Source of the DNA: an uncultured Collinsella sp.
GTDB lineage: Bacteria; Actinomycetota; Coriobacteriia; Coriobacteriales; Coriobacteriaceae
Length of the DNA: 63,673 bases
Reading direction: 5' to 3'
NCBI GenBank assembly: GCA_902470365.1
Contig: CABRFZ010000011.1
Location: 1-63,673, forward strand
The position numbers and the translations under genes are program-made. The notes beneath the pieces were generated by a model. The model made no database searches and was not told the origin of the DNA. It saw nothing but the letters and a program-made list of their open reading frames with translations. The number at the start of each line of letters is the position of its first letter. The stretch's first letter is position 1. Below are positions 8,368 to 18,471 of this stretch, piece after piece.

Positions 8368-10353
8368 CTAGTTCTGAGAGAAAAAGGGGAACTGCCTCGG
8401 ATCAACCGGCGGATGCGGCATCGGGCCACCCTGGGGACTACCTTGCGAGCCGCCCTGACCGCCCATCATCTTATCGATGGCGTCCTGAACCTCGCCCTCG
8501 AACTTTTTCATTCCCTCGTGCAAACGACGCTGACCGTCCTCGGAGCGCAGCTCCTCCATTTGCTCGGGCGAAATACCCAGCAGCTCGCCCAGCACGCCCA
8601 TCATCTCGTTTCGCACGCGCTCGCTCGTATCCTCGTCAGCAAAACGGCGCACCTCGGCGCGCGCCAGCGAATCGACCGTCATGCGCTCCTTGCCGCTGAG
8701 TCCCAGATCGGACCACGCAAGCATGTAGGGCCAGGAGCGCTCAACAAACGAACGTGCCGAGACGATCGGAGCCGTCGGCAGCATGCGGCGAGCAGCCTCG
8801 CCCTGGCGCACGAGCATCAGCAGCAGCGAGCAGGCCTCAGTCTTGCCAGCGGCCATCGGGATGTCGTCGAAAGATCGATTGCGGTCCACGTGCGCCTCGA
8901 GCGCGCCATCGACCTCACCCGGCTCAAGCCCGCCGAGCAGCTGTGCCGCGCGGTCGAGCATATCGACCGGACCGTCGAGCGTCGAGAGCGCTTGCGCCAG
9001 CACGCGCTCCATACAATCTTCCACCGCGTTGAGCGTCACGAGCTCTTGGGGCACCACGGCAGACGTGCGGTTGCGCACGCGCGCCACAAACTCAAGCGTC
9101 GACAGGTACACATCGCCAAAGGGCGCGTAATCGCCCTGGTAGCCGCCGCAAAGCGCCGGCGCCGCCAGCGCGTACTCGGTTTTGGACAGCGGGCTCAGCG
9201 CCATCGCACCCAGCTCGAGCGCCGTGTCCTCCAGCATGAGGCCCAACGTGCGCGAGCGCAGACGCTCGGCATCGCCCGCCGACACGTCGCGATCGAGCAC
9301 ACGCGTCGCATCCGGTGCATCGCGCTCGACAGTGCGAATGTGTAAACGCTCGGCGATGGCGCGGACGGCGGCACAGCGGGCAGCCTCGGCCTCTTCCTGC
9401 GCCGGAGTAAAGATACGGTTGCGCCCCAGCACCAGGCCAATCACATTGCGCGGGCCCAGAGCGTCGACGGCCAGCGCCGCCAGCAAAGACGACGGCAAGT
9501 CGCCCTCGAGCGCCACCACGGCGCGCGACGCACCGCGGGCGCGGGCGTTATCGCGAACGGCAAGCACCAGCGCCTGCCACAGCCATTCCTCGGAGCGAAA
9601 CTCGGGCAGCTCGTGGTCTTCCAGGGCATCGAGCATCACACCGCGCTGGATCTCCTGAACCAGTAGGCTCTCCTCAAAACACGGCGCTTGGGCCACCACG
9701 CGGCCGCAGTCGTCGAGCACAAACGAACCGCCGGTATACACCGACTCGTCATAGGCACCGACCGGCGCTATGCAGGCAAACCACACGCTGCGCTTGGATG
9801 CGATCTTGCGGTAGGCGCCGCTGCGAACGGCGGCAATGGCAGCAGTCTCGCGGTCGGTCATGTCAAACGCGTTGAATTGGAAATACGCAATGAGGTCAAC
9901 ACCGGTCGGCAACATCTCGAGTTCGCGGTCCAAGTCAAAAATCACGGCGATGCGCACGCCGTCCACGTCGAACACCGGCGGCGCCCAACGCGTGTCGCTG
10001 TTCTCGCCACGCTGCAGGGCAATGCTCGAACGCGCCGGCACCACATGACCGTCCTTGAGCATCATGTAGTCGAGCAGCGGCTGGCCCTCAAACGAAACCG
10101 CCGCGGGCACGATGCAGATCATGTCAAGCTCCTGGATACGCTCGGCGACACCAGTCAAGCCGGCAAGCATGTCGTGCTCAAAGTCGGCAGCGCCCACCAG
10201 GCCACCGGGCATGGCGCCCATAAAGAGCGGAGCCGGAACGCACAGCACGCGCGCCCCGCGCTCGTGGGCCAGACGAGCCTGGTCCTCGATGCGGCCGCAA
10301 ATGCCCTCAATATCACCCAGGCGCATATCGATCTGTGCAAGCGCGAGCTTCAT
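8368..10353 (-). CDS. NAD+ synthetase-like two-domain protein with degenerate active sites (661 aa)
   Basis: The layout is that of glutamine-dependent NAD+ synthetase: an N-terminal nitrilase-like domain (MKLALAQIDMRLGDIEG; later YDESVYTGGSFVLDDCGRVV) and a C-terminal adenine-nucleotide hydrolase domain (LSKTEYALAAPALCGGYQGD then YAPFGDVY, matching the NKSE...GD region of NadE). The key residues look replaced. The nitrilase Glu region reads CVPAPLFMG, the catalytic-Cys strand reads IFDLDRELEM, the Lys region reads RSSIALQ, and the PP-loop SGGxDSS reads EGDLPSSL. A C-terminal extension of about 90 residues ends in a Gly/Gln/Pro-rich tail. It is probably a pseudo-enzyme paralogue rather than the working NadE. 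It ends before the ruvCAB operon and follows dfx. Confidence 0.8.
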   Translation of the reverse strand: MKLALAQIDMRLGDIEGICGRIEDQARLAHERGARVLCVPAPLFMGAMPGGLVGAADFEHDMLAGLTGVAERIQELDMICIVPAAVSFEGQPLLDYMMLKDGHVVPARSSIALQRGENSDTRWAPPVFDVDGVRIAVIFDLDRELEMLPTGVDLIAYFQFNAFDMTDRETAAIAAVRSGAYRKIASKRSVWFACIAPVGAYDESVYTGGSFVLDDCGRVVAQAPCFEESLLVQEIQRGVMLDALEDHELPEFRSEEWLWQALVLAVRDNARARGASRAVVALEGDLPSSLLAALAVDALGPRNVIGLVLGRNRIFTPAQEEAEAARCAAVRAIAERLHIRTVERDAPDATRVLDRDVSAGDAERLRSRTLGLMLEDTALELGAMALSPLSKTEYALAAPALCGGYQGDYAPFGDVYLSTLEFVARVRNRTSAVVPQELVTLNAVEDCMERVLAQALSTLDGPVDMLDRAAQLLGGLEPGEVDGALEAHVDRNRSFDDIPMAAGKTEACSLLLMLVRQGEAARRMLPTAPIVSARSFVERSWPYMLAWSDLGLSGKERMTVDSLARAEVRRFADEDTSERVRNEMMGVLGELLGISPEQMEELRSEDGQRRLHEGMKKFEGEVQDAIDKMMGGQGGSQGSPQGGPMPHPPVDPRQFPFFSQN

Positions 10354-10390
10354 GGCTCAGCCCTTTCCGTCATAAACCATCGAAATCGTA

Positions 10391-10425
10391 GTAAAAGCGC
10401 CGGCCGCATAATGCAGTCGGCGCTT
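10391..10425 (-). terminator. terminator downstream of the superoxide reductase gene
   Basis: AAGCGCCG pairs with CGGCGCTT across a 15-nt loop, followed on the minus strand by TTTTAC. It lies between the superoxide reductase stop (10471) and the start of the next minus-strand gene (10353). Confidence 0.7.
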
Positions 10426-10470
10426 GCATGTGCATATGCTAGCTATGATACCCCGAGCGGGGGCGCGCTC

Positions 10471-10833
10471 CTAGAATGTCGCGGACCACAGCCCGTGCAG
10501 GTTGCAGTAGGCATAGACGGTACCGGTCTTGGAGCCGCCCGCGAAAAACGTCGCGGGTTTCATGCCGGGCTCAAGGTAATGGACCTCTAAGCGGCCCTCG
10601 GCCTCAAGGGCGATCCACTCAATGTAGTGCTCGGGCAGGCTGGGGTGCTCGACCGAGCCAACGCGTGCGCGAATCACGTGACCGTCACGCTCGGTCTCGA
10701 CAACAGGCACGTGCTTCTCGTGCGCCGCGTCCTCAGTGTTTGCAGTCAGCTCCGTGCAACCGGCAGGGGTCGCAACGCCGTCGCCAAGGGCAGCGATGAG
10801 CTTGCCGTCGGGGTCCTTAAAGAATTTCGCCAT
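10471..10833 (-). CDS. superoxide reductase (neelaredoxin/desulfoferrodoxin family, 120 aa)
   Basis: The enzyme reduces superoxide to hydrogen peroxide without making oxygen, a typical defence of strict anaerobes. The iron-site ligands are visible: His in EKHVPVVE, two His in HPSLPEHYIEWI, and Cys and His in YCNLHG. The N-terminal 45 residues lack the four-cysteine desulforedoxin domain of classical desulfoferrodoxin; only one Cys (AGCTE) remains. The protein is therefore a one-iron type. ATG 10833 is chosen with AAAGGAGA upstream. It is transcribed alone, with a terminator downstream. Confidence 0.92.
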   Translation of the reverse strand: MAKFFKDPDGKLIAALGDGVATPAGCTELTANTEDAAHEKHVPVVETERDGHVIRARVGSVEHPSLPEHYIEWIALEAEGRLEVHYLEPGMKPATFFAGGSKTGTVYAYCNLHGLWSATF

Positions 10834-10998
10834 GATGTTCTCCTTTGCTGATGTGCCAATGTTCTCGATGGTTCTTATGCCCAAAGGCAGACAAACCATC
10901 CACGGCATTGCAAATGAACACATAACGGATCAGGCAAGCGGTCGGGCCAAAATGCGTCGACCGTCCTGCCCACTCCAGCAGTCCCACCCCGCGCGCGG

Positions 10999-13900
10999 CT
11001 AGCGCCCGTCGCCGCCCAGCAGCGCCAGAACATCTTCGCGGGTAAACAACGCCGACGAGATGCCGTCGCCGCCGAGCACGCTGTTGACCAGGTCGCGCTT
11101 GGACTCCTGCATCTGCATAATGCGCTCCTCGATCGTGTCCTTGGCGATGAGCTTGTACACGGTCACGGTATGCTGCTGACCAATACGATGCGCGCGGTCG
11201 GTCGCCTGGTCCTGCGCGGCCACGTTCCACCACGGGTCGTAGTGAATGACCACATCGGCCGCCGTCAGGTTAAGGCCCACGCCGCCCGCCTTGAGCGAAA
11301 TCAAAAAGACCGGAACCTCGCCCGCTTGGAACTGCGCGACCATCTTGGCGCGGCTCTCCTTAGACGAAGCGCCCGTGAGCTTAAGGAAGGCGATGTCCTC
11401 CTTGGCCAAGCGCTTACCGATAATATCGAGCATACCCGTAAACTGGCTGAACAATAGGATGCGATGTCCGCCGTCGAGTGCGCCGTGCACGAGCTCCATG
11501 CACGTATCGAGCTTGGCGCTCCCCGCCTTGTAATCCTCGTAGTGTAGACGCGGGTCGCAGCAGATCTGGCGCAGCTTGGTGAGCTCGGCGAGCACCTTGA
11601 GCTTGTCTTTCTTAAACTCGGATGACTCGCGGTGCTGCACCTGTTGGGCGATACGGTCCTGGTTGGCCAGGTAGAGCTTGCGCTGCTCGCCGGTGAGCTG
11701 CGCCATGACCGTATCCTCGATCTTCTCGGGCAGGTCGGCCACCACGTCTTCCTTGACACGGCGCAGCACAAACGGCGACACGAGCGCTTGCAGGCGAGCG
11801 GCACTGTCGCCCTCGGCATGCTCGACCGGGCTTTCGAAGCGCTTGGCAAACGACTCGCGCGTGCCAAGTAGGCCCGGCATCAAAAAGTCGAAGATGCTCC
11901 AGAGCTCGGATAGGCGGTTTTCGATGGGCGTGCCCGTCAGGGCAAAGCGCACGCCGGCCGGCAGGCGCTTGGTGGCACGCGCCACCTGGGTGAGCGGGTT
12001 TTTAATGTACTGGGCCTCATCGAGTACCACGCGGGCAAAGTCCTGCTCGACGTACTCGTCGATATCGCGCCGCATAAGGTCATACGACGTCACGACCACG
12101 TTATGCTCGGCCACGCCGGCGATTTGCACGCGACGCTGGGCCTTGGCGCCCACGATGGCGCACACATCGAGCGACGGGGCGAAGCGCTCCAGCTCGGCAG
12201 TCCAGTTGTACACGAGCGACGCAGGGCACACCACAAGCGTGGGCTTAATGTCCCCCGCTTCCACGCGCGCGAGGATATGCGCGATCATCTGCAGCGTTTT
12301 GCCCAGGCCCATGTCGTCGGCCAAGATGCCGCCAAGGCCCAGGTGTTCGAGCGAGCCGAGCCACTGGTATCCGTCGACCTGGTAGCCGCGCATCGTTGCC
12401 TTGAGCGATGCCGGCACCGTAAAGTCCATCTTGCCGAGCGTGTCCAGACGCTCGACGGTACGGCGGAACGCAGCGTCGCGATCGGCCTCGAGCGCGGGCG
12501 TGCGCGCGAGCATGCTATCGACGAACAGGGTGCTCGACGCGGGAAGCGACACGCCGTCGAGCAGGTCAACAGCATCGACCCCCAGATCCTCGGCAAGGCC
12601 AAACGCGGCTCGGGCACCCTCGTCCAAACGAATGATGTCGCCGGACGTAAGGCGCGCAAACGTCTGGTGACGCTTGTAGGAGTCGAGGTAGATGGCAAGG
12701 TCTGACGCCGAAAGGCCGCTCGCGCCCAGTTCGACGTCGAGCAGATTGCTCTTGACGGTCGCACGAACCGAGAGCTTGGGCGCGGGTCGCACCGAAATCT
12801 GGCGCAGACGGTCGCTGAGCATGACCTCACCCAGCTCGGACAGGGCGGACAGGCCCTCGGTCAGCAGGCAGAACAAGCTCTCGTCATCGCGCTCCTCAAA
12901 CGCCAGACCGCCCTCGTAGAAATCGAAGTACAGGGCCGCCGTGTCCATAACACGAAACTCTGCCACCTCGTCGCGGGGCGGCACGCCGGGGCGTTGCTCT
13001 TCGAAGGGGCTGCCCGGAGCGCCCAGGCTAAAGAGATCTGCCGACCAGTCGCCGTAGGCAACCGTAATTTTGCAGGTCACAAGCCCATCGTCGACGCCGA
13101 TCGCCATAGCAAAGCTCGGCTCGGGCGCCACGGTATCGAGCGCGGCGGGCGCGGTAAGGTCGGTATAGTCGCGCAAAATGGGCAGCGCCATACGACAGAA
13201 CTCCCCCACCTGGTCGACAGCGATATGGATCGGCGTGCGACAGGGCAGTAAGCGCGATAGGAACGGCGCCGCATGCTGGGCAAACGCTACATCGGCGCGG
13301 CGCGCACGGCGGGTGTCGACCAGATAGGCAACGTCGCCCGAAGCAAAGCAGTATGCATCGGCCGGCAGGCGTAGATCGTAGCTGCCACCAGCCGCCGGCG
13401 CGATTTTGGCGGCAAGGAGCGGTGGGCGCTCAGACAGCGCCTCGTCCTCCCCTTCCGGAGGCATCTCAACCGCCACGTCATAGGTGCGATGCATCGTCGT
13501 CCCCCGCGACCAGGCGGGCTCAAAAGAGATGGTCTGGCCGCGCAACAGGTCCAGCACATATACGATGCTATGCTCGGACAGCGGCAACTGACGCTCGGCG
13601 ACAAAACCGCTGCGGGCAAAGTCGTACGACGCCGAACGCGAGCTTGTGATGTCATCGAGATAGGCAACTGTCGTCACGACAAGGTTGAGCAGCTTTGTCG
13701 ACACGTCTTCGAAGGCTTCGGGCGTATGGACAAACGTGAGCTTCTTGCCGTACGAGAAGGTGCCGCCGCGCACGTAGGCATCGGCCATGCCGTCGATGTC
13801 CTTGACCACGTAGGAGACCGATCCACAGCGAATGCGAAGCTCGAGCGCCCAGCTAAAGCGCTCGGCAAACAGTGGATTGTAATACGGCACCAGCGAGGGC

Positions 13901-14463
13901 TCCAACACCGCCTTGGGGGCATCGGGATCCACACTGCCGGCGAGCTTGCGGCGCATGCTCGCCAGCTCATCCATGCGCGCGTCCGAAAGATCGGAGAGCG
14001 CCGCCATGAGGCTGGGACTCGTGGGGACGGGCGCCGGAAAGGGAAAGTTGGGATTGACGGCCGGCGCTTCGGGCGCGTTGCGCGCGGGCTGTTTCGGCTG
14101 CGCCGCAAACGTGCGGACCGGCGTGCGCAAACCTTCGACGGGCTCGGCGCCGCTGGCATCCAAATACGCCAGAGCCGTGGCAATAGCGTGCTTGCACATG
14201 CCGGGGTAGCGATAGGCAGCGGGGCAATCGCAGTCGTAGTCGATCACCTCGTGCTCGTCCATGTCGAGCGCCACGTGCGTCTTGTACAGGTCGCCACGCG
14301 AACCGCGCACCGAGCCCTCAACCGTCACGTTTTTGGAGAAGCGCGAGCCGCTGTCCTCGATCGACAGCACGGCGCCGTTGAGCATGAGCGAACGCCCCTT
14401 CATAAAGGTGCCACTCAGCGCCGCCTCTTTCCGGAGCGCCTGCACAAACGTCCCCTGCGCCAT
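10999..14463 (-). CDS. SWIM zinc-finger SNF2-family helicase (1154 aa)
   Basis: This is a DNA-dependent ATPase of the bacterial SNF2/Rad54-like group. An N-terminal SWIM zinc finger (CDCPAAYRYPGMCKH, CxCxnCxH pattern, about residues 73-92) is followed by a long middle region. The helicase core has motif I LADDMGLGKT, motif II VVLDEAQ, motif III LTGTPIENRLSELW, and motif VI TDRAHRIGQ near the end. ATG 14463 has GGAGGA 4 nt upstream; an earlier in-frame start at 14481 overlaps that site. It lies 28 bp downstream of dnaE on the same strand, so co-transcription is likely. The role (repair, transcription recycling) cannot be read from sequence. Confidence 0.93.
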   Translation of the reverse strand: MAQGTFVQALRKEAALSGTFMKGRSLMLNGAVLSIEDSGSRFSKNVTVEGSVRGSRGDLYKTHVALDMDEHEVIDYDCDCPAAYRYPGMCKHAIATALAYLDASGAEPVEGLRTPVRTFAAQPKQPARNAPEAPAVNPNFPFPAPVPTSPSLMAALSDLSDARMDELASMRRKLAGSVDPDAPKAVLEPSLVPYYNPLFAERFSWALELRIRCGSVSYVVKDIDGMADAYVRGGTFSYGKKLTFVHTPEAFEDVSTKLLNLVVTTVAYLDDITSSRSASYDFARSGFVAERQLPLSEHSIVYVLDLLRGQTISFEPAWSRGTTMHRTYDVAVEMPPEGEDEALSERPPLLAAKIAPAAGGSYDLRLPADAYCFASGDVAYLVDTRRARRADVAFAQHAAPFLSRLLPCRTPIHIAVDQVGEFCRMALPILRDYTDLTAPAALDTVAPEPSFAMAIGVDDGLVTCKITVAYGDWSADLFSLGAPGSPFEEQRPGVPPRDEVAEFRVMDTAALYFDFYEGGLAFEERDDESLFCLLTEGLSALSELGEVMLSDRLRQISVRPAPKLSVRATVKSNLLDVELGASGLSASDLAIYLDSYKRHQTFARLTSGDIIRLDEGARAAFGLAEDLGVDAVDLLDGVSLPASSTLFVDSMLARTPALEADRDAAFRRTVERLDTLGKMDFTVPASLKATMRGYQVDGYQWLGSLEHLGLGGILADDMGLGKTLQMIAHILARVEAGDIKPTLVVCPASLVYNWTAELERFAPSLDVCAIVGAKAQRRVQIAGVAEHNVVVTSYDLMRRDIDEYVEQDFARVVLDEAQYIKNPLTQVARATKRLPAGVRFALTGTPIENRLSELWSIFDFLMPGLLGTRESFAKRFESPVEHAEGDSAARLQALVSPFVLRRVKEDVVADLPEKIEDTVMAQLTGEQRKLYLANQDRIAQQVQHRESSEFKKDKLKVLAELTKLRQICCDPRLHYEDYKAGSAKLDTCMELVHGALDGGHRILLFSQFTGMLDIIGKRLAKEDIAFLKLTGASSKESRAKMVAQFQAGEVPVFLISLKAGGVGLNLTAADVVIHYDPWWNVAAQDQATDRAHRIGQQHTVTVYKLIAKDTIEERIMQMQESKRDLVNSVLGGDGISSALFTREDVLALLGGDGR

Positions 14464-14491
14464 CACTTCCTCCAATCTCACCCGGGGTAGC

Positions 14492-17400
14492 TTAGATAAC
14501 CGTCACGCGGCCTTGGTTGCCGACGATGGCCTTTGCCTCTGCCAGCAGCGGAATCGAGCGTGCATTGACCTTGGCCGGCACCTCAGCACGCAGCACGCGC
14601 CCGTCGACTTGCTCAATAAAGATCTCCACGCGGTCGCCGCCCGGGTTGGTGGTGAGCACCGTGGCCAGGCGCGCCATATTGCCCTGGCTAAATCGGCTGT
14701 TGGGCACCATGACCTCAAAGACCTTGGGCTTGTTTTTCTCCTCGCTAAGCTCCAGCGGCACAATCTCCTGCGCGATGATCTGGTCGCCGCGGTCCGAGCG
14801 CTCGAGCTTGCCCTTAATGCGCACAAACGCGTCGGACAGCTGCGCGCCGGTCTCGGGATCGACCTCGCCATACAGATACCCCTCGGCCTCCTTGTAGGTC
14901 TTGGGGAACACCACGACCGTGGCCTCGCCTTCCATGTCTTCGAGCTGCACGATGCCCATGGGGTCGCCGTTTTTGGTCACGCGCTTGGACACGCTCGAGA
15001 CCATGCCGGCCCACCACAGCGCCTTGCCCTCGGGAATCTCCTGGTTGATGGTACCGCCCGTAGGATTCTGAACTTCGTAGCCAGTGTCGATCTGCGAGAA
15101 CGAGAAGTCGCGTGCCTTGGCCAGCGCATACTCAAACGGGCGCAGCGGGTGGTCCGAGACATAGATGCCCAGAACCTCCTTCTCCTGGCTCAACTTAAGG
15201 TGGCGGTCCCACTCCTGGCCATCCGGATCGGGCACGCTCACCTCAAAGCCCGAGCCCTCAACATCACCAAACATGTCGAAGAACGACGTCTGGCCGCTCG
15301 CACGATCCTTCTGGCGCTTCACCGCGGCATCGATGATGTTCTCAGGGTTGTTCTTATCCACAAAGTGCATCATCTGGCGACGCGGATACCCCGTGGAGTC
15401 GAAGGCGCCTGCCTTGATGAGCGATTCGATCACACGGCGGTTGGCCTGGCTCGAGTCCACGCGCTCGACAAAGTCGTGCAGCGTCTTAAACGGACCGCCC
15501 GCCTCGCGCTCGGCGATAATCGCCTGCGCCACGCCGGTGCCCACGCCGCGGATGCCGGCCAGACCAAAGCGCACGCCCTCCTTGGTAGCCGTGAACTCAG
15601 TACCGGACTCGTTGACATCTGGCGACAGCACGGGGATGCCGTCGTGACGGCACGCCGAGACGTAGTGAACGATCTTGTCGGTCTTGCCCGTATAGGACGT
15701 CAGAACGGCCGCCATGTACTCGTGCGGATAGTGCGCCTTGAGCCACGCCGTCTGCATAACCAGGATGGCGTAGCCGGCGGAGTGCGACTTGTTAAAGGCG
15801 TAGGACGCGAACTCAAGAACATCGTCCCAAATCTTCTGGGCGACCTCGCGCGTGTAGTTGTTCTTGATAGCGCCGTTCATCCAGTGGTCGTAGGTGGTCT
15901 CGTCCGAGCCATCCTCCCAGTGGAGCACCGTCGACGTGAGCAGCTTGATCTTTTTCTTAGCCACGGGCTTACGGATACGCGAGTCCGATTCGCCCTTGGA
16001 GAAGCCGCACATCTCGACGGAGATGAGCATAACCTGCTCCTGATAGACCATGGTGCCGTAGGTTTCGCCCAGGATGTCGTCCAGACGGTCGTCGTAGGAG
16101 ACAGCCGGTTCCTTGCCGTTCATACGGTTGATATAGGACGAAACCATGCCGGCGCCCAGCGGTCCCGGGCGGTACAGAGCGATCAATGCCACGACGTGCT
16201 TGTACTCGGTGGGCTTCATGTTCTTGATCGTGGCCGTCATGCCGGCGGACTCGACCTGGAAGACGCCGGCGGTGTGGCCGGAGCCCATGAGCTTAAAGAT
16301 CTCGGGGTCGTCAAAGGGAATCTCTTCCTCTTTGATGTCGATGCCGAAGTTCTTTTTGATGTTGGCCTTGGCCTTGGAGATAACCGTCAGCGTACGCAGA
16401 CCCAGGAAGTCCATCTTGAGCAGGCCCATGTCGGCAACGGTATGGCCCTCGTACTGGGTAATCTCGACGCCGCCCTTGGTATCGAGCTTGGTGGGCACGT
16501 GCTCGTTGACGGGGTCGCGGCAAATCAGAACGGCGCACGCGTGCACGCCCTCGCCACGGGTAAGGCCCTCGATCGAGAGCGCCGTGTCGATGATGCGGCG
16601 GGCGTCGTCGTCCTTTTTATAGGCCTCGGCAAAGTCGGGGTTAAACAGATCCTCTTTGCCGGGTTGCTTTTCGAGCACCTGCTTGAGCTTGACCTTGGGG
16701 TCGCTCGAGACCATCTTGGACAGGCGCTGGCCCATGTAGACCGGGTAGTCCAGGACGCGCGCGGCGTCGTTGATGGCCTGCTTGGCCTTAATGGTCGAGT
16801 AGGTGATGACGTGGGTAACCTTCTCGGGGCCGTAGAGCTGGCGAACGTGCTCCACGACCTCGAGGCGCCGCTCATCGTCGAAGTCCATATCGATATCGGG
16901 CATCTCGGTACGCTGCGGGGACAGGAACCTCTCGAACATCAGGCCGTTCTCGAGCGGGTCGAACGCGGTGATGTTCATGGCGTAGGCGACGATAGCGCCG
17001 GCGGCCGAGCCACGGCCGGGGCCGACGCCGATGCCGTTGTCCTTGGCCCATTGCACGTACTCGGCAACGATCAAAAAGTAGGCGGCAAAGCCCTTGTCGC
17101 AGATGACCTTGTATTCGTACTCAAAGCGCTCTTTGATGTTGACGCCGCCGATCTCGCGCGTGGCCCAGTCGTCACCGTAGTGCTGGCGCAGGCCCTTCTC
17201 GCACTCGCGGCGGAACTGGCTCTCGTGCGTCTCGCCGGGATCGAGCAACGGGAAGCGCGGCAGGATGATGGAGTCCCAGTCCAGCTCAACGTAGCACTTG
17301 TCGGCGATCTCGAGCGTGTTGTCGCAGGCCTCGGGGCAATACGGGAACATCGCCCGCATCTCCTCCTCGGTCTTCATGTAAAACTCCGAGCCGGTCATGC

Positions 17401-18295
17401 GCATGCGGTTAGGGTCGTCGACCTTGGCGTTCATGCCAATGCACATGATGACGTCCTGCACGGGCGCGTCCTCGCGGCGCAGGTAGTGGAAGTCGTTGGT
17501 GGCGATGACCTTGACGCCCACCTGCTTGGCGATGTCGATGAGCGTGCGGTCCATCTGCTCGTCGGTCAGGCCGTTGTCGGTGGTGATGCCGTGTTCCTGG
17601 ATCTCGATGTAGAAGTCGCCGGGCTCGAAGGTGTCACGGAAGGTCTCGGCCCACTTGATGGCGCCCTCCATGTCACCGCGGTCGATGTACTTGGGGATGA
17701 TGCCCGCGATGCAGGCGCTCGTGCAGATCATGCCCTTGGCGTGGCGGCGCAGGTTGTCGAGCGTCACGCGCGGCTTGTAGTAAAAGCCCTGCACGGCGGC
17801 CTCGGAAACCGTCTGCATCAGGTTGACGTAGCCCTCCTGGTCCTTGGCCAGAAGGATCATGTGGTAGAGCTCGGGCTTGTGGTCGCGAGCAAGGGTCTCG
17901 TCCGGCGTAAAGTAGACCTCGCAGCCAAAGATGGGCTTGATGACCAGGGGCGGCTTGAGCTCGTCGATGTTGCCCTTCTCGTCCCACATGGCCATGTCCT
18001 TCACATACTGGGCATGCTCGCGCGGGTTTTCCTCGGGATCGGGCTCCACCAGCTCGTCGCGGCGGTCCTTTTCCAGGAAGGCCTTGTCGTGGCTCCAGGT
18101 TTTGTACTCGGGCGTGTTGTGGTTGACGGCGTCGCAGGCCAGCGCCAGGTCGGGCACGCCATACATGTAGCCGTGGTCGGTAATGGCCACGGCGGGCATG
18201 CCCAGCTCAACGGCACGGTTGACCATATCCTGGATACGGGTTGCGCCGTCGAGCATGGAAAAGACAGTGTGGTTGTGCAGATGGACGAATGCCAT
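14492..18295 (-). CDS. dnaE: DNA polymerase III subunit alpha
   Basis: This is the replicative polymerase catalytic subunit, 1267 aa. It starts with the PHP domain (MAFVHLHNHTVFSMLDGA, AITDHGYMYG). The palm motif with the catalytic Asp pair is PDIDMDFDDERR (about 463-474), followed by the fingers segment with KIDFLGLRTL-like KMDFLGLRTL. The C-terminus holds the helix-hairpin-helix and OB-fold regions. The PHP region carries an insertion (about residues 55-115), as in many actinobacterial DnaE proteins. The start at 18295 gives the canonical N-terminus. An antisense frame of 1356 codons spans the gene but is a codon-bias artefact. Confidence 0.97.
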   Translation of the reverse strand: MAFVHLHNHTVFSMLDGATRIQDMVNRAVELGMPAVAITDHGYMYGVPDLALACDAVNHNTPEYKTWSHDKAFLEKDRRDELVEPDPEENPREHAQYVKDMAMWDEKGNIDELKPPLVIKPIFGCEVYFTPDETLARDHKPELYHMILLAKDQEGYVNLMQTVSEAAVQGFYYKPRVTLDNLRRHAKGMICTSACIAGIIPKYIDRGDMEGAIKWAETFRDTFEPGDFYIEIQEHGITTDNGLTDEQMDRTLIDIAKQVGVKVIATNDFHYLRREDAPVQDVIMCIGMNAKVDDPNRMRMTGSEFYMKTEEEMRAMFPYCPEACDNTLEIADKCYVELDWDSIILPRFPLLDPGETHESQFRRECEKGLRQHYGDDWATREIGGVNIKERFEYEYKVICDKGFAAYFLIVAEYVQWAKDNGIGVGPGRGSAAGAIVAYAMNITAFDPLENGLMFERFLSPQRTEMPDIDMDFDDERRLEVVEHVRQLYGPEKVTHVITYSTIKAKQAINDAARVLDYPVYMGQRLSKMVSSDPKVKLKQVLEKQPGKEDLFNPDFAEAYKKDDDARRIIDTALSIEGLTRGEGVHACAVLICRDPVNEHVPTKLDTKGGVEITQYEGHTVADMGLLKMDFLGLRTLTVISKAKANIKKNFGIDIKEEEIPFDDPEIFKLMGSGHTAGVFQVESAGMTATIKNMKPTEYKHVVALIALYRPGPLGAGMVSSYINRMNGKEPAVSYDDRLDDILGETYGTMVYQEQVMLISVEMCGFSKGESDSRIRKPVAKKKIKLLTSTVLHWEDGSDETTYDHWMNGAIKNNYTREVAQKIWDDVLEFASYAFNKSHSAGYAILVMQTAWLKAHYPHEYMAAVLTSYTGKTDKIVHYVSACRHDGIPVLSPDVNESGTEFTATKEGVRFGLAGIRGVGTGVAQAIIAEREAGGPFKTLHDFVERVDSSQANRRVIESLIKAGAFDSTGYPRRQMMHFVDKNNPENIIDAAVKRQKDRASGQTSFFDMFGDVEGSGFEVSVPDPDGQEWDRHLKLSQEKEVLGIYVSDHPLRPFEYALAKARDFSFSQIDTGYEVQNPTGGTINQEIPEGKALWWAGMVSSVSKRVTKNGDPMGIVQLEDMEGEATVVVFPKTYKEAEGYLYGEVDPETGAQLSDAFVRIKGKLERSDRGDQIIAQEIVPLELSEEKNKPKVFEVMVPNSRFSQGNMARLATVLTTNPGGDRVEIFIEQVDGRVLRAEVPAKVNARSIPLLAEAKAIVGNQGRVTVI

Positions 18296-18396
18296 GTGAT
18301 GAGCTCCGATGCGGGTTCGTGTTCTGACTGAACGATTTTACCCCACGGCACGGACAGCACCCGAACCTAGCCAAACCAACACGGCTCCTCTTGCAG

Positions 18397-18459
18397 TTGC
18401 GGTGAAATGCGGACTGTTTGGCGGCTTTTTTGGCCAAAACAGCCCGTATTCCACCGCAA
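18397..18459. repeat. dispersed palindromic element, copy 1 (TTGCGGTGAAAT family)
   Basis: The left arm (18397-18423, TTGCGGTGAAATGCGGACTG then TTTGGC) pairs imperfectly with 18433-18459 around a loop with a T tract. The same arm sequence recurs as a 20-bp perfect palindrome at 56954-57020. It lies in the dnaE/addA intergenic region. Confidence 0.8.
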
Positions 18460-18471
18460 GTTATCTGAGGG

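Noticed and set aside
14261..18331. Plus-strand open frame of 1356 codons
   Set aside because: It is exactly antisense to dnaE, has no ribosome binding site and gives a Val/Leu/His/Gly-rich product; it arises from the third-position GC bias of dnaE.
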